In this document: in pieces, positions 1 to 8,378 of the stretch | Layout: each line of letters starts with the position of its first letter | Numbering within the stretch: position 1 is the first letter of the stretch | Origin: an uncultured Bacteroidota bacterium | GTDB taxonomy: Bacteria > Bacteroidota > Bacteroidia > 2-12-FULL-35-15 | NCBI GenBank assembly: GCA_903926385.1 | Contig: CAIYIS010000057.1 | Span: 1 to 64,000, forward strand | DNA: 64,000 nt | Reading direction: 5' to 3' | Translations under genes and position numbers: made by a program | Notes under the pieces: model-generated | Database searches by the model: none | Seen by the model: only the letters and a program-made list of their open reading frames with translations | Told to the model about the DNA's origin: nothing

Positions 1-2
1 AG

Positions 3-87
3 CGGAGAAAGAGGGATTCGAACCCCCGGAAGTGTTACCTTCAACAGTTTTCAAGACTGCCGCAATCGACCACTCTGCCATTTCTCC
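3..87 (-). tRNA. tRNA-Ser (anticodon UGA)
   Basis: Read on the minus strand, the segment folds as a class II tRNA. The acceptor GGAGAAA pairs with TTTCTCC, with G as discriminator base. The anticodon arm GCAGT-CTTGAAA-ACTGT places TGA at positions 34-36. A long variable arm and the T arm GGGGGTTCGAATCCC follow. The CCA end is not encoded (the next bases are CT). It therefore reads UCA (and other UCN) serine codons. It points away from the next gene. Confidence 0.95.
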
Positions 88-150
88 GAGCGCAAAAGTA
101 TCATTTTTTTGATTTGATGAATAAAAAAGATGAAAAATATATTTATTGTT

Positions 151-158
151 TAACTTTG
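151..158 (+). promoter_or_regulatory. -7 promoter box TAACTTTG
   Basis: Matches the Bacteroidota -7 consensus TAnnTTTG. It ends 1 nt before the ATG of the longest ORF at 160, so transcription should begin at or just after that ATG. This favours the ATG at 196 as the real start. No convincing -33 TTTG is seen at the usual spacing. Confidence 0.6.
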
Positions 159-195
159 TATGCCCGAAAGCGGTGTTAATTCTAAGAATTTAAGT

Positions 196-1698
196 ATGAA
201 AAAATATTTTATAATTGTATGTTTTACCATTTTATCAGTATTTAGTGCTGTATCAAAGCCCGCTTTGAAGGCGTTTTTAACATACGCCACATTTAATAAT
301 CCTTCAAAAGGTACTTATATCGAAACGTATATTTCAATAATTGGAAGAACCGTAAATTTTGTAAAAAACACAAAAGGTAATTATCAAGGTGAAGTAAACA
401 TTGCAATAAATTTCTCCATTAACAATGAGATAAAAAGTGCTAAGAAGTATACATTGACAAGTCCGGAAATAAAAGATACATTAACCGAATTTCCCAATTT
501 TATTGATCAGCAGAGATTCTCATTACCCAATGGAAAGTACTCCATGGAGATTTCTATTTCAGATAAGAATAACTCTTCCGTTGCTCCATTTGTAAATAGT
601 GTTCCGGTTGAAATTAATCTTTCGAGTGAGAATATATCTATTTCAGATGTTCAATTTCTTGAATCGTATTCTAAATCTTCCACATCAAGTATGATTACAA
701 AAAGCGGTTTTGATTTGGTTCCTTATGTCTCCACTTTTTTTCCTGAAAATATTAAACAAATTAAATTTTATACTGAAATTTACAATACAAAAAAGGTTTT
801 GGGAGAAGATCAAAAATTACTTGTTACGTATTCTATCGAATCGTATCAGTCAAACGTCCGTTTAAATAATTTCAGTGCTTTTTCAAAGCAAAAGTCAAGT
901 GAAGTTAATATTCTATTAAGTGAATTAAATATTGAATCCTTGCCTTCAGGAAATTATAATTTAGTGGTTGAGATAAGTGATAAAGATAATAACGTGAAGG
1001 CAACGCGAACGTGTTTTTTTCAGCGAAAAAACAAACCTACTACTTTGGCATTGGATGATTTAAAATCCATAGATGTAAGTTCAACTTTTGTTAAGTATTA
1101 CAAAAGTATTGACACCTTATATAATTACATTCGTTGCTTGCGCCCAATTTCAAGTTCAACAGAGATTCAGTTTGCCGAAAACCAACTCAAAGCAAGAGAT
1201 CTAATTTTGATGCAACAGTTTTTTTATAATTTTTGGAAATCAAGAAACGAGATTCAGCCAGAAACTGCTTGGCGCGAATATTATGATGAGGTGAAAAAAG
1301 TGAATAAGGAATTTGGTTCGATTAACATTAAAGGGTACAATACAGACAGAGGTAGAGTTTACCTTCAGTATGGGCCTCCTAGTGTTAGAGGTCAATACGA
1401 ACACGAACCGAATGCATATCCATTCGAGGTTTGGCAATATGATGTTTTGGTTGACAACTCTCTCTTGTTGACTAATCCGAACAATCGCCAGTCGAATAAG
1501 AAATTTGTTTTTGTGGATAATGATCTTTCTTCGAACAAATATAATTTGATTCAATCCACCGCAAAAGGAGAGTTAACAAACAGTCAATGGAAAACTTCAC
1601 TTTACAATAGCGTTTCTGACGCAAATAATCCTACACCCGACAAAGTTCCGTATGATTTCGAAAGTTTAATTACTGAAATTTATAATAATCCCCGTTAA
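196..1698 (+). CDS. GWxTD domain-containing exported protein
   Basis: The ORF track starts at 160, but I prefer the ATG at 196 (500 aa). It puts a classic signal peptide first (MKKYFIIVCFTILSVFSA) and gives a 5' leader after the TAACTTTG box. The N-terminal two thirds are predicted beta-rich and unrecognised. The C-terminal third carries the GWxTD-type signature GYNTDRGRVYLQYGPP around residue 380, after a helical stretch with WREYYDEV. GWxTD proteins are common in Bacteroidota and related phyla. They are secreted or periplasmic and of unknown biochemical role, so no activity is assigned. Two envelope glycosyltransferase-type genes follow on the same strand after 38 nt. Confidence 0.8.
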   Translation: MKKYFIIVCFTILSVFSAVSKPALKAFLTYATFNNPSKGTYIETYISIIGRTVNFVKNTKGNYQGEVNIAINFSINNEIKSAKKYTLTSPEIKDTLTEFPNFIDQQRFSLPNGKYSMEISISDKNNSSVAPFVNSVPVEINLSSENISISDVQFLESYSKSSTSSMITKSGFDLVPYVSTFFPENIKQIKFYTEIYNTKKVLGEDQKLLVTYSIESYQSNVRLNNFSAFSKQKSSEVNILLSELNIESLPSGNYNLVVEISDKDNNVKATRTCFFQRKNKPTTLALDDLKSIDVSSTFVKYYKSIDTLYNYIRCLRPISSSTEIQFAENQLKARDLILMQQFFYNFWKSRNEIQPETAWREYYDEVKKVNKEFGSINIKGYNTDRGRVYLQYGPPSVRGQYEHEPNAYPFEVWQYDVLVDNSLLLTNPNNRQSNKKFVFVDNDLSSNKYNLIQSTAKGELTNSQWKTSLYNSVSDANNPTPDKVPYDFESLITEIYNNPR

Positions 1699-1736
1699 TT
1701 ATCTATGATCGATCTTCGTTCACCTGCATTGATGAT

Positions 1737-2768
1737 ATGACGGTAGCTGTAGTAATTTTAAACTGGAATGGAAAGGGGTTTCTGGAAAAATTCCTACCTT
1801 CAGTTATTGACTGCAATGCTGAATTTGCCGAAATAATTGTTGCCGATAATGCATCTTCAGATGATTCTGTTCAATTTCTGAAATCAAAATACCCTCGAAT
1901 AAAAATTATCCAAAATGAAATAAACGGAGGGTTTGCTAAAGGTTATAATGATGCCCTAAAAAAAGTAACTGCCGATTATTACGTATTACTTAATTCGGAT
2001 GTGGAAGTAACTCCAAATTGGCTGGATTCAGTTATTTCGTTAATGGAAACAAACAAATCCATAGCTGCATGTCAACCCAAAATAAAATCGTATTACAATA
2101 AACACTTGTTTGAGTATGCCGGGGCTGCAGGCGGTTTTATTGACAAATTTGGTTATCCCTTTTGCAGAGGGCGAATATTAGACAATCTGGAAGAAGACAA
2201 TAATCAATACAACGATACACGTGAAATATTTTGGGCTACTGGAGCTTGTCTTTTTGTAAGAGCCGAAACTTTTCATCTGGTTAATGGCTTTGACGAAGAT
2301 TTCTTTGCTCATATGGAAGAAATTGATTTATGCTGGAGACTTAAAAACAGAGGTTACAAAATAATGTATTGTTCCAAATCTACTGTATTTCATGTTGGGG
2401 GAGGAACATTAAATAAAACCAGTGCACACAAAACGTATTTGAATTTTCGAAACAATTTAATTTTGCTCTGCAAAAATCATCCTCCTCATTTCTTTTTTGC
2501 AAAACTTTTCGTGCGAATGATTCTGGATGGAATTGCCGCAGTTAAATTCTTGCTCGAAGGACATTCTAAACATTTTGTTGCTGTGCTCAAGGCTCACTAC
2601 AGCTTTTATGCGACTTTAGGTACTACCTTAAAAAAGAGAAAACAATTGAAATCGGAAACAAAAAACTACACAACAACAGCTGTCTATCTTCATTCAATTG
2701 TTGCCGACTACTATATCAGAGGCAAAAAAACATTTAAAGATATTGACCATTCTAATCGGTTTATGTAA
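1737..2768 (+). CDS. Family 2 glycosyltransferase (rhamnosyltransferase-like)
   Basis: A GT-A fold transferase of 343 aa. The N-terminus AVVILNWNG and VADNASSDDS form the nucleotide-sugar site. The acidic motif LLNSDVEV (residues about 84-90) replaces the DxD, and HMEEIDLCWRLKNRGY (about 192) is the acceptor/catalytic segment of this WcaA/RfbN-like group. The C-terminal 100 residues contain a likely membrane-associating hydrophobic stretch. It should transfer a sugar onto a lipid-linked glycan or another envelope acceptor at the inner membrane; the sugar cannot be read from sequence. It lies 22 nt upstream of a polytopic GT-C-like gene, suggesting a two-gene envelope glycosylation unit. Confidence 0.85.
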   Translation: MTVAVVILNWNGKGFLEKFLPSVIDCNAEFAEIIVADNASSDDSVQFLKSKYPRIKIIQNEINGGFAKGYNDALKKVTADYYVLLNSDVEVTPNWLDSVISLMETNKSIAACQPKIKSYYNKHLFEYAGAAGGFIDKFGYPFCRGRILDNLEEDNNQYNDTREIFWATGACLFVRAETFHLVNGFDEDFFAHMEEIDLCWRLKNRGYKIMYCSKSTVFHVGGGTLNKTSAHKTYLNFRNNLILLCKNHPPHFFFAKLFVRMILDGIAAVKFLLEGHSKHFVAVLKAHYSFYATLGTTLKKRKQLKSETKNYTTTAVYLHSIVADYYIRGKKTFKDIDHSNRFM

Positions 2769-2790
2769 TTCGTTTGCTAACTAAAATCAG

Positions 2791-4479
2791 ATGACAAAAT
2801 CTTCGAAAATTACTTTCTTATGCATTTTTATCTCCTGGTTTTTATTAAGCAGTAACCAAAAAAACTGGTCAAGAGATCAGATTAAAGCTGATGTGGTGAG
2901 CTATTATAGTTATTTGCCTGCTGTGTTTATCGATCACGACATTACCTTAAACTTCTTAAATCATACAGAAATACCAGTAAAAGGAAGGTATTGGCCGCTT
3001 ACCACACCCGAAGGACATTATATTATCAAAACATCTATGGGCATGAGTATTCTCTATCTGCCGTTTTTTTTGATTGCTCATTATATCGTTGGGCCACTCG
3101 GAGGATATGAATGCAACGGGTACACGGAAGCCTATCAAGCCTGTTTGGCTGTGGGGTGTTTTATTTATTTATTTATCGGACTGCTCTTTCTTCGAAGGAC
3201 TTTATTACTATTCTATTCTGAAAAAATAACACTATGGGTAATTATCTCCGTTTATTTTGGCACTAACTTGTTATGGTATTCATATGGTGAAGCCCTGATG
3301 CCGCACCAGTTTATATTTGCTCTGGTATCATTGATGATGTATTTTACCATCAAATGGTACGAACAAGCGACTATCAAGCGTACCCTGACACTAGGTATCA
3401 TTTGCGGACTAATTATTTTGGTTCGCCCAAGCGATTTACCATTTTGCCTTTTCCCTTTGCTATATGGTAAGGCCGATAAACATTATCTTGCGGAGAAGTT
3501 GAACTTGATTAAAACTAATTGGACAAAAATTAGTTTAATTCTATTCGTTGTTTTTTTAATTCAAATTCCTCAGTTGCTTTATTGGAAAATGGTAACCGGT
3601 CAGTGGCTATATAATTCCTACACCGGAGAACGATTTTATTTCAATCATCCACATATACTCGAAGGGTTTTTCGGTTATCGCAAAGGTTGGTTGCTTTATA
3701 CCCCAATTATGGCATTTGCTATTATTGGTTTTTTCTTTATAAAAAACGAAGCGAAAAAAATAGTACTCGGGTCGTTGGTTATTCTACCTATCTTCTTTTT
3801 TGTGGTCTTTTGTTGGTGGAGCTGGTGGTATGGAGGTTCGTTCGGAATGCGGCCCGTGATTGATTTGTATGCTGTGTTTGCCATTCCGATGGGGGCTTCT
3901 TATACTTTCTTAATGAACCGTAAATGGAAAAAGCTAATCACCATCACCCTTATTTCTTTTTTCATCCTCCTAAATATGCTTCAAATTTATCAGTACAATA
4001 ATTTTATTCTGCATTACGAAGCCATGACCAAAGAATCGTATTGGTATATTTTCGGGAAGGTTGAAAAACCCGACCATTGGTGGGATAAGTTGAGATTAAC
4101 CGACCCTGTTCGTGCCATGAAAGGTTTGCCCGAAGAATTAAGTATGGAGGAAATTTCGACTGGAACATTTTATTTGCGCAACTCCGAAAACAAACTGGTG
4201 ATTACAGATTCGGCTCAGAACATACTTATTACAGAAAATTACGGATGGGATATTTCAGAACGATTTACTTTCATACCAGTTTCTCCCGGCTATGTTGTTA
4301 TCATTGCCACCAATGGCAAGTACATAACCATTGACGAAAAAAATGAGATGAAAGCCAATGGAGACAAAAAAGAAAATGCCACCATATTTCAATGTACATT
4401 TAAAGGAGATAATAAAGTAGAATTACATTCCGGAAATTTTAATCAACCCTTCCGATTGTATATGGCCAAACCTCAGTAA
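2791..4479 (+). CDS. Polytopic GT-C-like membrane protein with C-terminal beta-trefoil-like tail
   Basis: 562 aa. About ten hydrophobic segments cover residues 5-400. The first loop contains DVVSYYSYLPA, resembling the acidic first loop of GT-C (PMT/ArnT-type) glycosyltransferases. Residues about 440-560 are soluble and contain VVIIATNGKYITIDEKNEM followed by KANGDKKENATIF. This resembles one repeat of a fascin-like beta-trefoil (nGkYvt...l.An....E.F). I infer a lipid-linked-sugar transferase with an extracytoplasmic, possibly carbohydrate-binding, tail. The gene ends exactly where the convergent aroQ ends (no spacer). Substrate is unknown; an O-antigen-polymerase-like protein is an alternative. 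Confidence 0.55.
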   Translation: MTKSSKITFLCIFISWFLLSSNQKNWSRDQIKADVVSYYSYLPAVFIDHDITLNFLNHTEIPVKGRYWPLTTPEGHYIIKTSMGMSILYLPFFLIAHYIVGPLGGYECNGYTEAYQACLAVGCFIYLFIGLLFLRRTLLLFYSEKITLWVIISVYFGTNLLWYSYGEALMPHQFIFALVSLMMYFTIKWYEQATIKRTLTLGIICGLIILVRPSDLPFCLFPLLYGKADKHYLAEKLNLIKTNWTKISLILFVVFLIQIPQLLYWKMVTGQWLYNSYTGERFYFNHPHILEGFFGYRKGWLLYTPIMAFAIIGFFFIKNEAKKIVLGSLVILPIFFFVVFCWWSWWYGGSFGMRPVIDLYAVFAIPMGASYTFLMNRKWKKLITITLISFFILLNMLQIYQYNNFILHYEAMTKESYWYIFGKVEKPDHWWDKLRLTDPVRAMKGLPEELSMEEISTGTFYLRNSENKLVITDSAQNILITENYGWDISERFTFIPVSPGYVVIIATNGKYITIDEKNEMKANGDKKENATIFQCTFKGDNKVELHSGNFNQPFRLYMAKPQ

Positions 4480-4902
4480 TTATTCAACTCCTACAAAGCT
4501 TTCAATCGCCAGTCTGTACGAATCTAAACCAAACCCCGAAATAGAACCTTTGCATTTTGGTGCTATCAAAGAGTTGTGTCTAAATTCTTCTCTTGCAAAA
4601 ATATTAGAGATATGAACTTCAATAACGGGAGTTTTGATAGAAGCCACTGCATCGCGCAAGGCTACTGATGTATGGGTGTAACCTCCGGCATTAAGTATTA
4701 TACCATCATAAGTAAATCCGGTTTCGTGCAACTTATTAATCAATTCTCCTTCCACATTGCTTTGGTAATAGTCCATTTCAATATGCTTGAATTTTGTTTT
4801 CAGAGATTCGAAGTAAGCATCAAATGTTTGGTTACCGTACACAGTAGTTTCTCGTGTACCTATTAAATTCAGATTAGGGCCGTTTATAATAATTAGTTTC
4901 AT
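4480..4902 (-). CDS. aroQ: 3-dehydroquinate dehydratase, type II
   Basis: Converts 3-dehydroquinate to 3-dehydroshikimate in the shikimate pathway, in the cytoplasm as a dodecamer. At 140 aa it has the usual type II length. The family signature GPNLNLIGTRE is followed by the catalytic tyrosine in TVYG. NAGGYTHTSVALRDA and EVHISN (catalytic histidine) follow, then the arginine of REEFRHNS. The gene is convergent and abutting with the GT-C-like gene, and divergent from xerD. In both directions a -7-like box lies in the 77-nt intergenic region. Confidence 0.97.
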   Translation of the reverse strand: MKLIIINGPNLNLIGTRETTVYGNQTFDAYFESLKTKFKHIEMDYYQSNVEGELINKLHETGFTYDGIILNAGGYTHTSVALRDAVASIKTPVIEVHISNIFAREEFRHNSLIAPKCKGSISGFGLDSYRLAIESFVGVE

Positions 4903-4954
4903 TAGCAGTTATCAGCTATCGTGTGTTAGTTAATTTTTGATGCGTAAAGATAAT

Positions 4955-4962
4955 CGAAATTA
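4955..4962 (-). promoter_or_regulatory. -7 promoter box TAATTTCG for aroQ
   Basis: On the minus strand TAATTTCG matches TAnnTTnG about 52 nt upstream of the aroQ start. A TATCTTTA a few bases downstream is a weaker alternative. It nearly touches the xerD box on the other strand, making a compact divergent promoter. Confidence 0.4.
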
Positions 4963-4970
4963 TTGTTCGG

Positions 4971-4978
4971 TACTTTTG
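4971..4978 (+). promoter_or_regulatory. -7 promoter box TACTTTTG for xerD
   Basis: A perfect TAnnTTTG, 1 nt upstream of the ATG at 4980. Transcription would start within the first codons of the ORF-track version of xerD. This argues for translation from the TTG at 5019 or for a leaderless message. Confidence 0.6.
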
Positions 4979-5018
4979 TATGTTCGTTTTCGAATATAAC
5001 GAAAGCTCGAATAACTCA

Positions 5019-5918
5019 TTGAACTGGAAAATATACATACAAGGCTTTAAATCTTTTCTGGCATTAGAAAAATCGTTGTCCGTCAATTCCATTGATGCCT
5101 ATTTGCACGATGTAGAAAAATTAGTTCAGTTTTTGGAATACAAGAATTACAAATTATCTCCCAAAGAAATTGAACTTTCCCATTTACAGGAATTTTTAAA
5201 ATGGATAAACGAACTCGGCATGAGTGCCCATTCTCAGGCACGTATCATAAGTGGCATCAAAGGATTTTACAAATACCTGTTGCTCGAAAATATTTTAAAC
5301 ACCGATTCCACTACTTTGCTCGAAGCTCCTAAGCTGGGCCGTAAACTGCCCGACACATTGAGTCTCGAAGAAATAAACGCCATCATCGATGCCATCGACT
5401 TAAGTTCGCCCGAAGGGCAACGAAACAAAGCCATGCTCGAAACCATATACAGTTGCGGTTTGCGCGTCAGCGAACTCGTTAATCTCAAAATTTCTCATCT
5501 GTATTTTAATGACGAATTTATTAAAGTTACCGGCAAAGGCGATAAGGAAAGGCTTGTTCCCATTGGCAGTGTGGCCATCAAACAAATTAATATTTACAAA
5601 GACCAGGTAAGATGTCATATGCCCATAAAAAAAGACCACGAAGATTATTTGTTTCTAAACCGCAGAGGAGCGAGGCTTACACGAGTAATGGTTTTTACCA
5701 TCATCAAACAACTGGCTTTTAAAATAGGATTAAAAAAACACATCAGTCCTCATACATTCAGACATTCCTTTGCCACACATCTTATCGAAGGCGGAGCCGA
5801 TTTACGCGCTGTGCAAGAAATGCTCGGACACGAATCCATTACCACTACCGAAATTTATACCCATCTCGACAGAGATTATCTCCGTCAGGCCATCATTCAG
5901 TTTCACCCTCGTTCGTAG
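5019..5918 (+). CDS. xerD: Tyrosine recombinase XerD (chromosome dimer resolution)
   Basis: Site-specific recombinase acting with a partner at dif to resolve chromosome dimers. The N-terminal SAM-like domain runs WKIYIQGFKSFLALEKSLS. The catalytic domain shows the full set: Arg in GLRVSEL, Lys in TGKGDKER, HTFRH, GHESITTTEIYTH with the nucleophilic Tyr. I chose the TTG at 5019 (299 aa, starting [M]NWKIY). It matches the roughly 298-aa family length and lies some 36 nt after the expected transcript start. The ATG at 4980 (312 aa) sits against the -7 box. If the mRNA is leaderless, 4980 would be correct. There is no integrase/phage context, so this is a housekeeping Xer. Confidence 0.9.
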   Translation: MNWKIYIQGFKSFLALEKSLSVNSIDAYLHDVEKLVQFLEYKNYKLSPKEIELSHLQEFLKWINELGMSAHSQARIISGIKGFYKYLLLENILNTDSTTLLEAPKLGRKLPDTLSLEEINAIIDAIDLSSPEGQRNKAMLETIYSCGLRVSELVNLKISHLYFNDEFIKVTGKGDKERLVPIGSVAIKQINIYKDQVRCHMPIKKDHEDYLFLNRRGARLTRVMVFTIIKQLAFKIGLKKHISPHTFRHSFATHLIEGGADLRAVQEMLGHESITTTEIYTHLDRDYLRQAIIQFHPRS

Positions 5919-5924
5919 TAGAGT

Positions 5925-6638
5925 TTAAAAGTTCAGGTAATAATCTCTGGTCAGTTCTTTATACTCGTTGGTGTACGAGTGGCGAGCATCATCTTCAATG
6001 GTTATCGAATCTTCCGAAATAGGTTTTGGCGAAAATTCAAATCGCATCAGTAATCGTTTTTCGGGCTTGTCGGTGCGGGTTATAACTCGTGTTAGTTTGG
6101 TTAAATATAATTTTTGCTCTGCAGCCATTTCGCAAAACAACTCACTTTCTTTTTTGGGCAATATGGCATAAAACTTACCTCCCGTATTCAGCAGCTTCAA
6201 CACACCTTCCAGCAAATCTTTATAAGGCAACAAATCAGTATGCCTTGCATTGGTGCGCGATTCTTCCAATGCCTTTGACGAATCTACAAAATAAGGTGGA
6301 TTACTTACTATCAAATCGTAACTACTGTTTCTGTTTCGCGCAAACTCCTGCAACGACTCATGATAAATACTAATGCGGTCTTTCCATTTACTTGCATTCA
6401 CATTTTCTGTGGCCTGCACATAAGCGCTCTCATCTATATCTATCGCATCTATCTTTCCCCCTATTTTCTGAGCCAGCATCAGAGCTATTATTCCAGTACC
6501 TGTGCCAATATCCAATATAGTTTTTGCACTCGGATAATTTACCCATGCACCCAGCAACACAGCATCCGTGCCCACTTTCATGGCACATTTCGACTGATCT
6601 ATTTTAAATTGTTTAAAAGCAAATTCCTGATTGGGCAT
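5925..6638 (-). CDS. trmN6: tRNA1(Val) (adenine37-N6)-methyltransferase
   Basis: An SAM-dependent class I methyltransferase of 237 aa, the YfiC/TrmN6 group that makes m6A37 in tRNA1-Val. The N-terminal FKQFKIDQSKCAMKVGTDAVLLGAW is the signature of this family. Motif I is LDIGTGTGIIALML, and the N6-adenine motif NPPY occurs in LIVSNPPYFVDS. It is convergent with xerD, only 6 nt between stops. The C-terminus YTNEYKELTRDYYLNF is also typical. An alternative member of the wider NPPY family (RlmG/PrmC-like) is unlikely because of the N-terminal signature. Confidence 0.9.
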   Translation of the reverse strand: MPNQEFAFKQFKIDQSKCAMKVGTDAVLLGAWVNYPSAKTILDIGTGTGIIALMLAQKIGGKIDAIDIDESAYVQATENVNASKWKDRISIYHESLQEFARNRNSSYDLIVSNPPYFVDSSKALEESRTNARHTDLLPYKDLLEGVLKLLNTGGKFYAILPKKESELFCEMAAEQKLYLTKLTRVITRTDKPEKRLLMRFEFSPKPISEDSITIEDDARHSYTNEYKELTRDYYLNF

Positions 6639-6734
6639 ATATGCATTTTAGTATTTACTGACACTCTGTTTTATGTTCTGTCATTAAATTTAATGCACTA
6701 AAGTTAGAATAATTTATTCAATCGTAAATTATTT

Positions 6735-7301
6735 TTAATCTTCATCCGTTTCTTTTTCCAAATCATCCTCTTTGGTTTCTTTGATATAAATATCTATCAA
6801 ACCCTCGGGAGCATTCAGATGCAGTTCTTTTTTTTCGCGGTCTATACTTATTATAAATTCATCCTTGGCAGGAATCAATATTTCGTTTTTATCTTTTACT
6901 ATCTGAAAAATGGCTTGTTGAGGAAAATCGAGAATAGACTGCATAATACCTATATCTCCGTAGTTTTTATCGGTTACCTTATATCCCGATAGCTCATGAA
7001 AATAAAATTTCTTTTCTTTTAAAGGAGGCAAAAAACTAAGAGGTAAATACAATCCGAGTTTCACCAGTTCGTCTGCACGCTCTATGGTATCTATCCCATC
7101 CAGCGACACGGTGGCAAAATTTCGGCTCACCACTATTTTCTTTATAAAAAAAGGAACAAGCGATTTGTTAATTTCAATAAACACCGATTCCAGTTTGCTG
7201 TATCGGCCCGGATTATCGGCATCTATTATAAACGCCAGTTCTCCTTTATTTCCTACTCTTCTGGAAATATATCCTAAATTAAAACATTCGTCTTTGGTCA
7301 T
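6735..7301 (-). CDS. rimM: Ribosome maturation factor RimM
   Basis: Binds S19 and the head of the 30S subunit during 16S rRNA maturation. The N-terminal RimM beta-barrel runs from LGYISRRVGNKGELAF to the DELVKLGLYLPL segment. The PRC-barrel follows (FHELSGYKVTDKNYGDIGIM and EILIPAKDEFI). Its C-terminal tail is acidic (ETKEDDLEKETDED). Total length is 188 aa, normal plus the tail. It lies downstream of rpsP on the same strand, the conserved order, but a strong hairpin with a T run sits between the two genes. RimM expression may therefore depend on read-through. Confidence 0.95.
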   Translation of the reverse strand: MTKDECFNLGYISRRVGNKGELAFIIDADNPGRYSKLESVFIEINKSLVPFFIKKIVVSRNFATVSLDGIDTIERADELVKLGLYLPLSFLPPLKEKKFYFHELSGYKVTDKNYGDIGIMQSILDFPQQAIFQIVKDKNEILIPAKDEFIISIDREKKELHLNAPEGLIDIYIKETKEDDLEKETDED

Positions 7302-7326
7302 TCTTCTTTAAAAAAGTGTGATAATT

Positions 7327-7358
7327 AAAAAGGCAACTGAACGAGTTCAGTTGCCTTT
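7327..7358 (-). terminator. Intrinsic terminator/attenuator between rpsP and rimM
   Basis: A perfect 14-bp stem, AAAGGCAACTGAAC pairing with GTTCAGTTGCCTTT around a 2-nt core (so a 4-nt effective loop). On the minus strand it is followed by a run of T. It follows the rpsP stop by about 23 nt and precedes rimM by about 25 nt. It likely gives rpsP more transcript than rimM. Confidence 0.85.
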
Positions 7359-7381
7359 AAAAACAATTAATTCAAATTTAA

Positions 7382-7906
7382 TTATGCTTCTGCTTCCGGT
7401 GTTGCAGGAGCTTCTGCTTCTGCAGCAGGAGCTTCTTCAGCCGGTGGCGGTGTGTTTTTAGCAGCCACTTTTGCAGCTATTGCTTCTTTCACAGCAGCCT
7501 CAGCAGCCATACGTTTTGTGTAGGCTTCTCTTTTCGAAACATCAAGGCTCGATACTTTTTTCGATACTTTGCTTTCTTTTTCAGCTTGCCATTTTTCGAA
7601 TTTTGCATCGGCTTGCTCTTGTGTTAAGGCGCCTTTTGTTACTCCTCCCTGAAGGTGGTTTTTGTACATCACTCCTTTATACGAAAGGATAGCTCTGCAG
7701 GTATCTGTTGGTTGGGCTCCTTTGTTTAACCAATCCAGCGCTTTGGTGCTGTCTATGTTAATAGTTGCCGGGTTTGTAGTTGGGTTGTACGTACCAATTT
7801 TCTCAATAAACTTTCCGTCTCGAGGTGCACGACCATCCGCAATTACAATATGGAAAAAAGCACTTCCTTTTTTACCATGACGTTGTAATCTAATTTTTAC
7901 TGCCAT
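7382..7906 (-). CDS. rpsP: 30S ribosomal protein S16 with long C-terminal extension
   Basis: Residues 1-80 are the S16 core: [42 protein letters not shown]. The total length is 174 aa, twice the usual 80-90. The extra part is a charged helical segment ([22 protein letters not shown]) ending in an Ala/Pro/Glu-rich low-complexity tail ([21 protein letters not shown]). Extended S16 is known in Bacteroidota; the tail's role is unknown and it probably stays flexible outside the 30S body. A TACTTTCG -7 box lies 54 nt upstream. Confidence 0.96.
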   Translation of the reverse strand: MAVKIRLQRHGKKGSAFFHIVIADGRAPRDGKFIEKIGTYNPTTNPATINIDSTKALDWLNKGAQPTDTCRAILSYKGVMYKNHLQGGVTKGALTQEQADAKFEKWQAEKESKVSKKVSSLDVSKREAYTKRMAAEAAVKEAIAAKVAAKNTPPPAEEAPAAEAEAPATPEAEA

Positions 7907-7959
7907 TTTTTTATTGTTTTTTTAATTATTAGTTATTCCCCTTTTTTAATTTGGGACTG

Positions 7960-7967
7960 CGAAAGTA
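7960..7967 (-). promoter_or_regulatory. -7 promoter box TACTTTCG for rpsP
   Basis: On the minus strand TACTACTTTCGCAG contains TAnnTTCG. The implied 5' leader of about 50 nt is A-rich and carries no obvious structure. Confidence 0.5.
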
Positions 7968-8378
7968 GTAAATTTATTTTACATACAACCATTTTTTTAG
8001 TTTTTGGGGTGAAAATTTCAGATTTCAGATTTTAAATTTCAAATTGAGGGGAGGGGAGGAGATTTCGGATTTGGGGTTTCAGGTTTCAGGTTGTCATTGC
8101 GAGCGCAGCGAAGCAATCTCTAATGTTCATTTGTCTATCTCAATACTCAAATCTAATATCTCAAATCTAATTTGGGCACCAACCTTATCTCTTTTCGTAG
8201 TCCTCTCTCCCGCTATCCGTTCCAAGTCCGCCCCCGCTATTGCCTGCCCACTTCGGGCTTTCCTCTTCTATCGGGTGCAGTTAGTCAGCGCATCTTTCTT
8301 TGTTACCCTTAAGTAAGCACGAAAAAAAACAAACTCATTTCTCAATAAGTTTGGAGCTTTTATCATTTCCCATCTTTC
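7968..8378 (+). repeat. Gene-free gap made of interspersed-repeat-like sequence
   Basis: No credible gene lies in these 411 bases. The left part is low-complexity, with repeated TTTCAGATTT/TTTCGGATTT words. Positions 8101-8123 (GAGCGCAGCGAAGCAATC plus CTCTAA) recur exactly at 39188-39210. The right part (CCCGCTATCCGTTCCAAG, CACTTCGGGCTTTCC) looks like the kind of intergenic repeat seen dispersed in Bacteroidota genomes. The 90-aa ORF at 8044 is read straight through this repeat and is not supported. Confidence 0.6.

Noticed and set aside
4980-5918. xerD as a phage or integrative-element integrase
   Set aside because: It has XerD length and motifs, housekeeping neighbours, no attachment-site repeats and no other mobile genes.
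6360-6701. 113-aa plus ORF opposite the tRNA methyltransferase gene
   Set aside because: Shadow of a well-supported gene on the other strand; Cys/His/Tyr-rich translation typical of antisense frames.
8044-8316. 90-aa plus ORF in the 8-kb gap
   Set aside because: It reads through a dispersed repeat and low-complexity words, and a part of its sequence recurs at 39.2 kb outside any frame.
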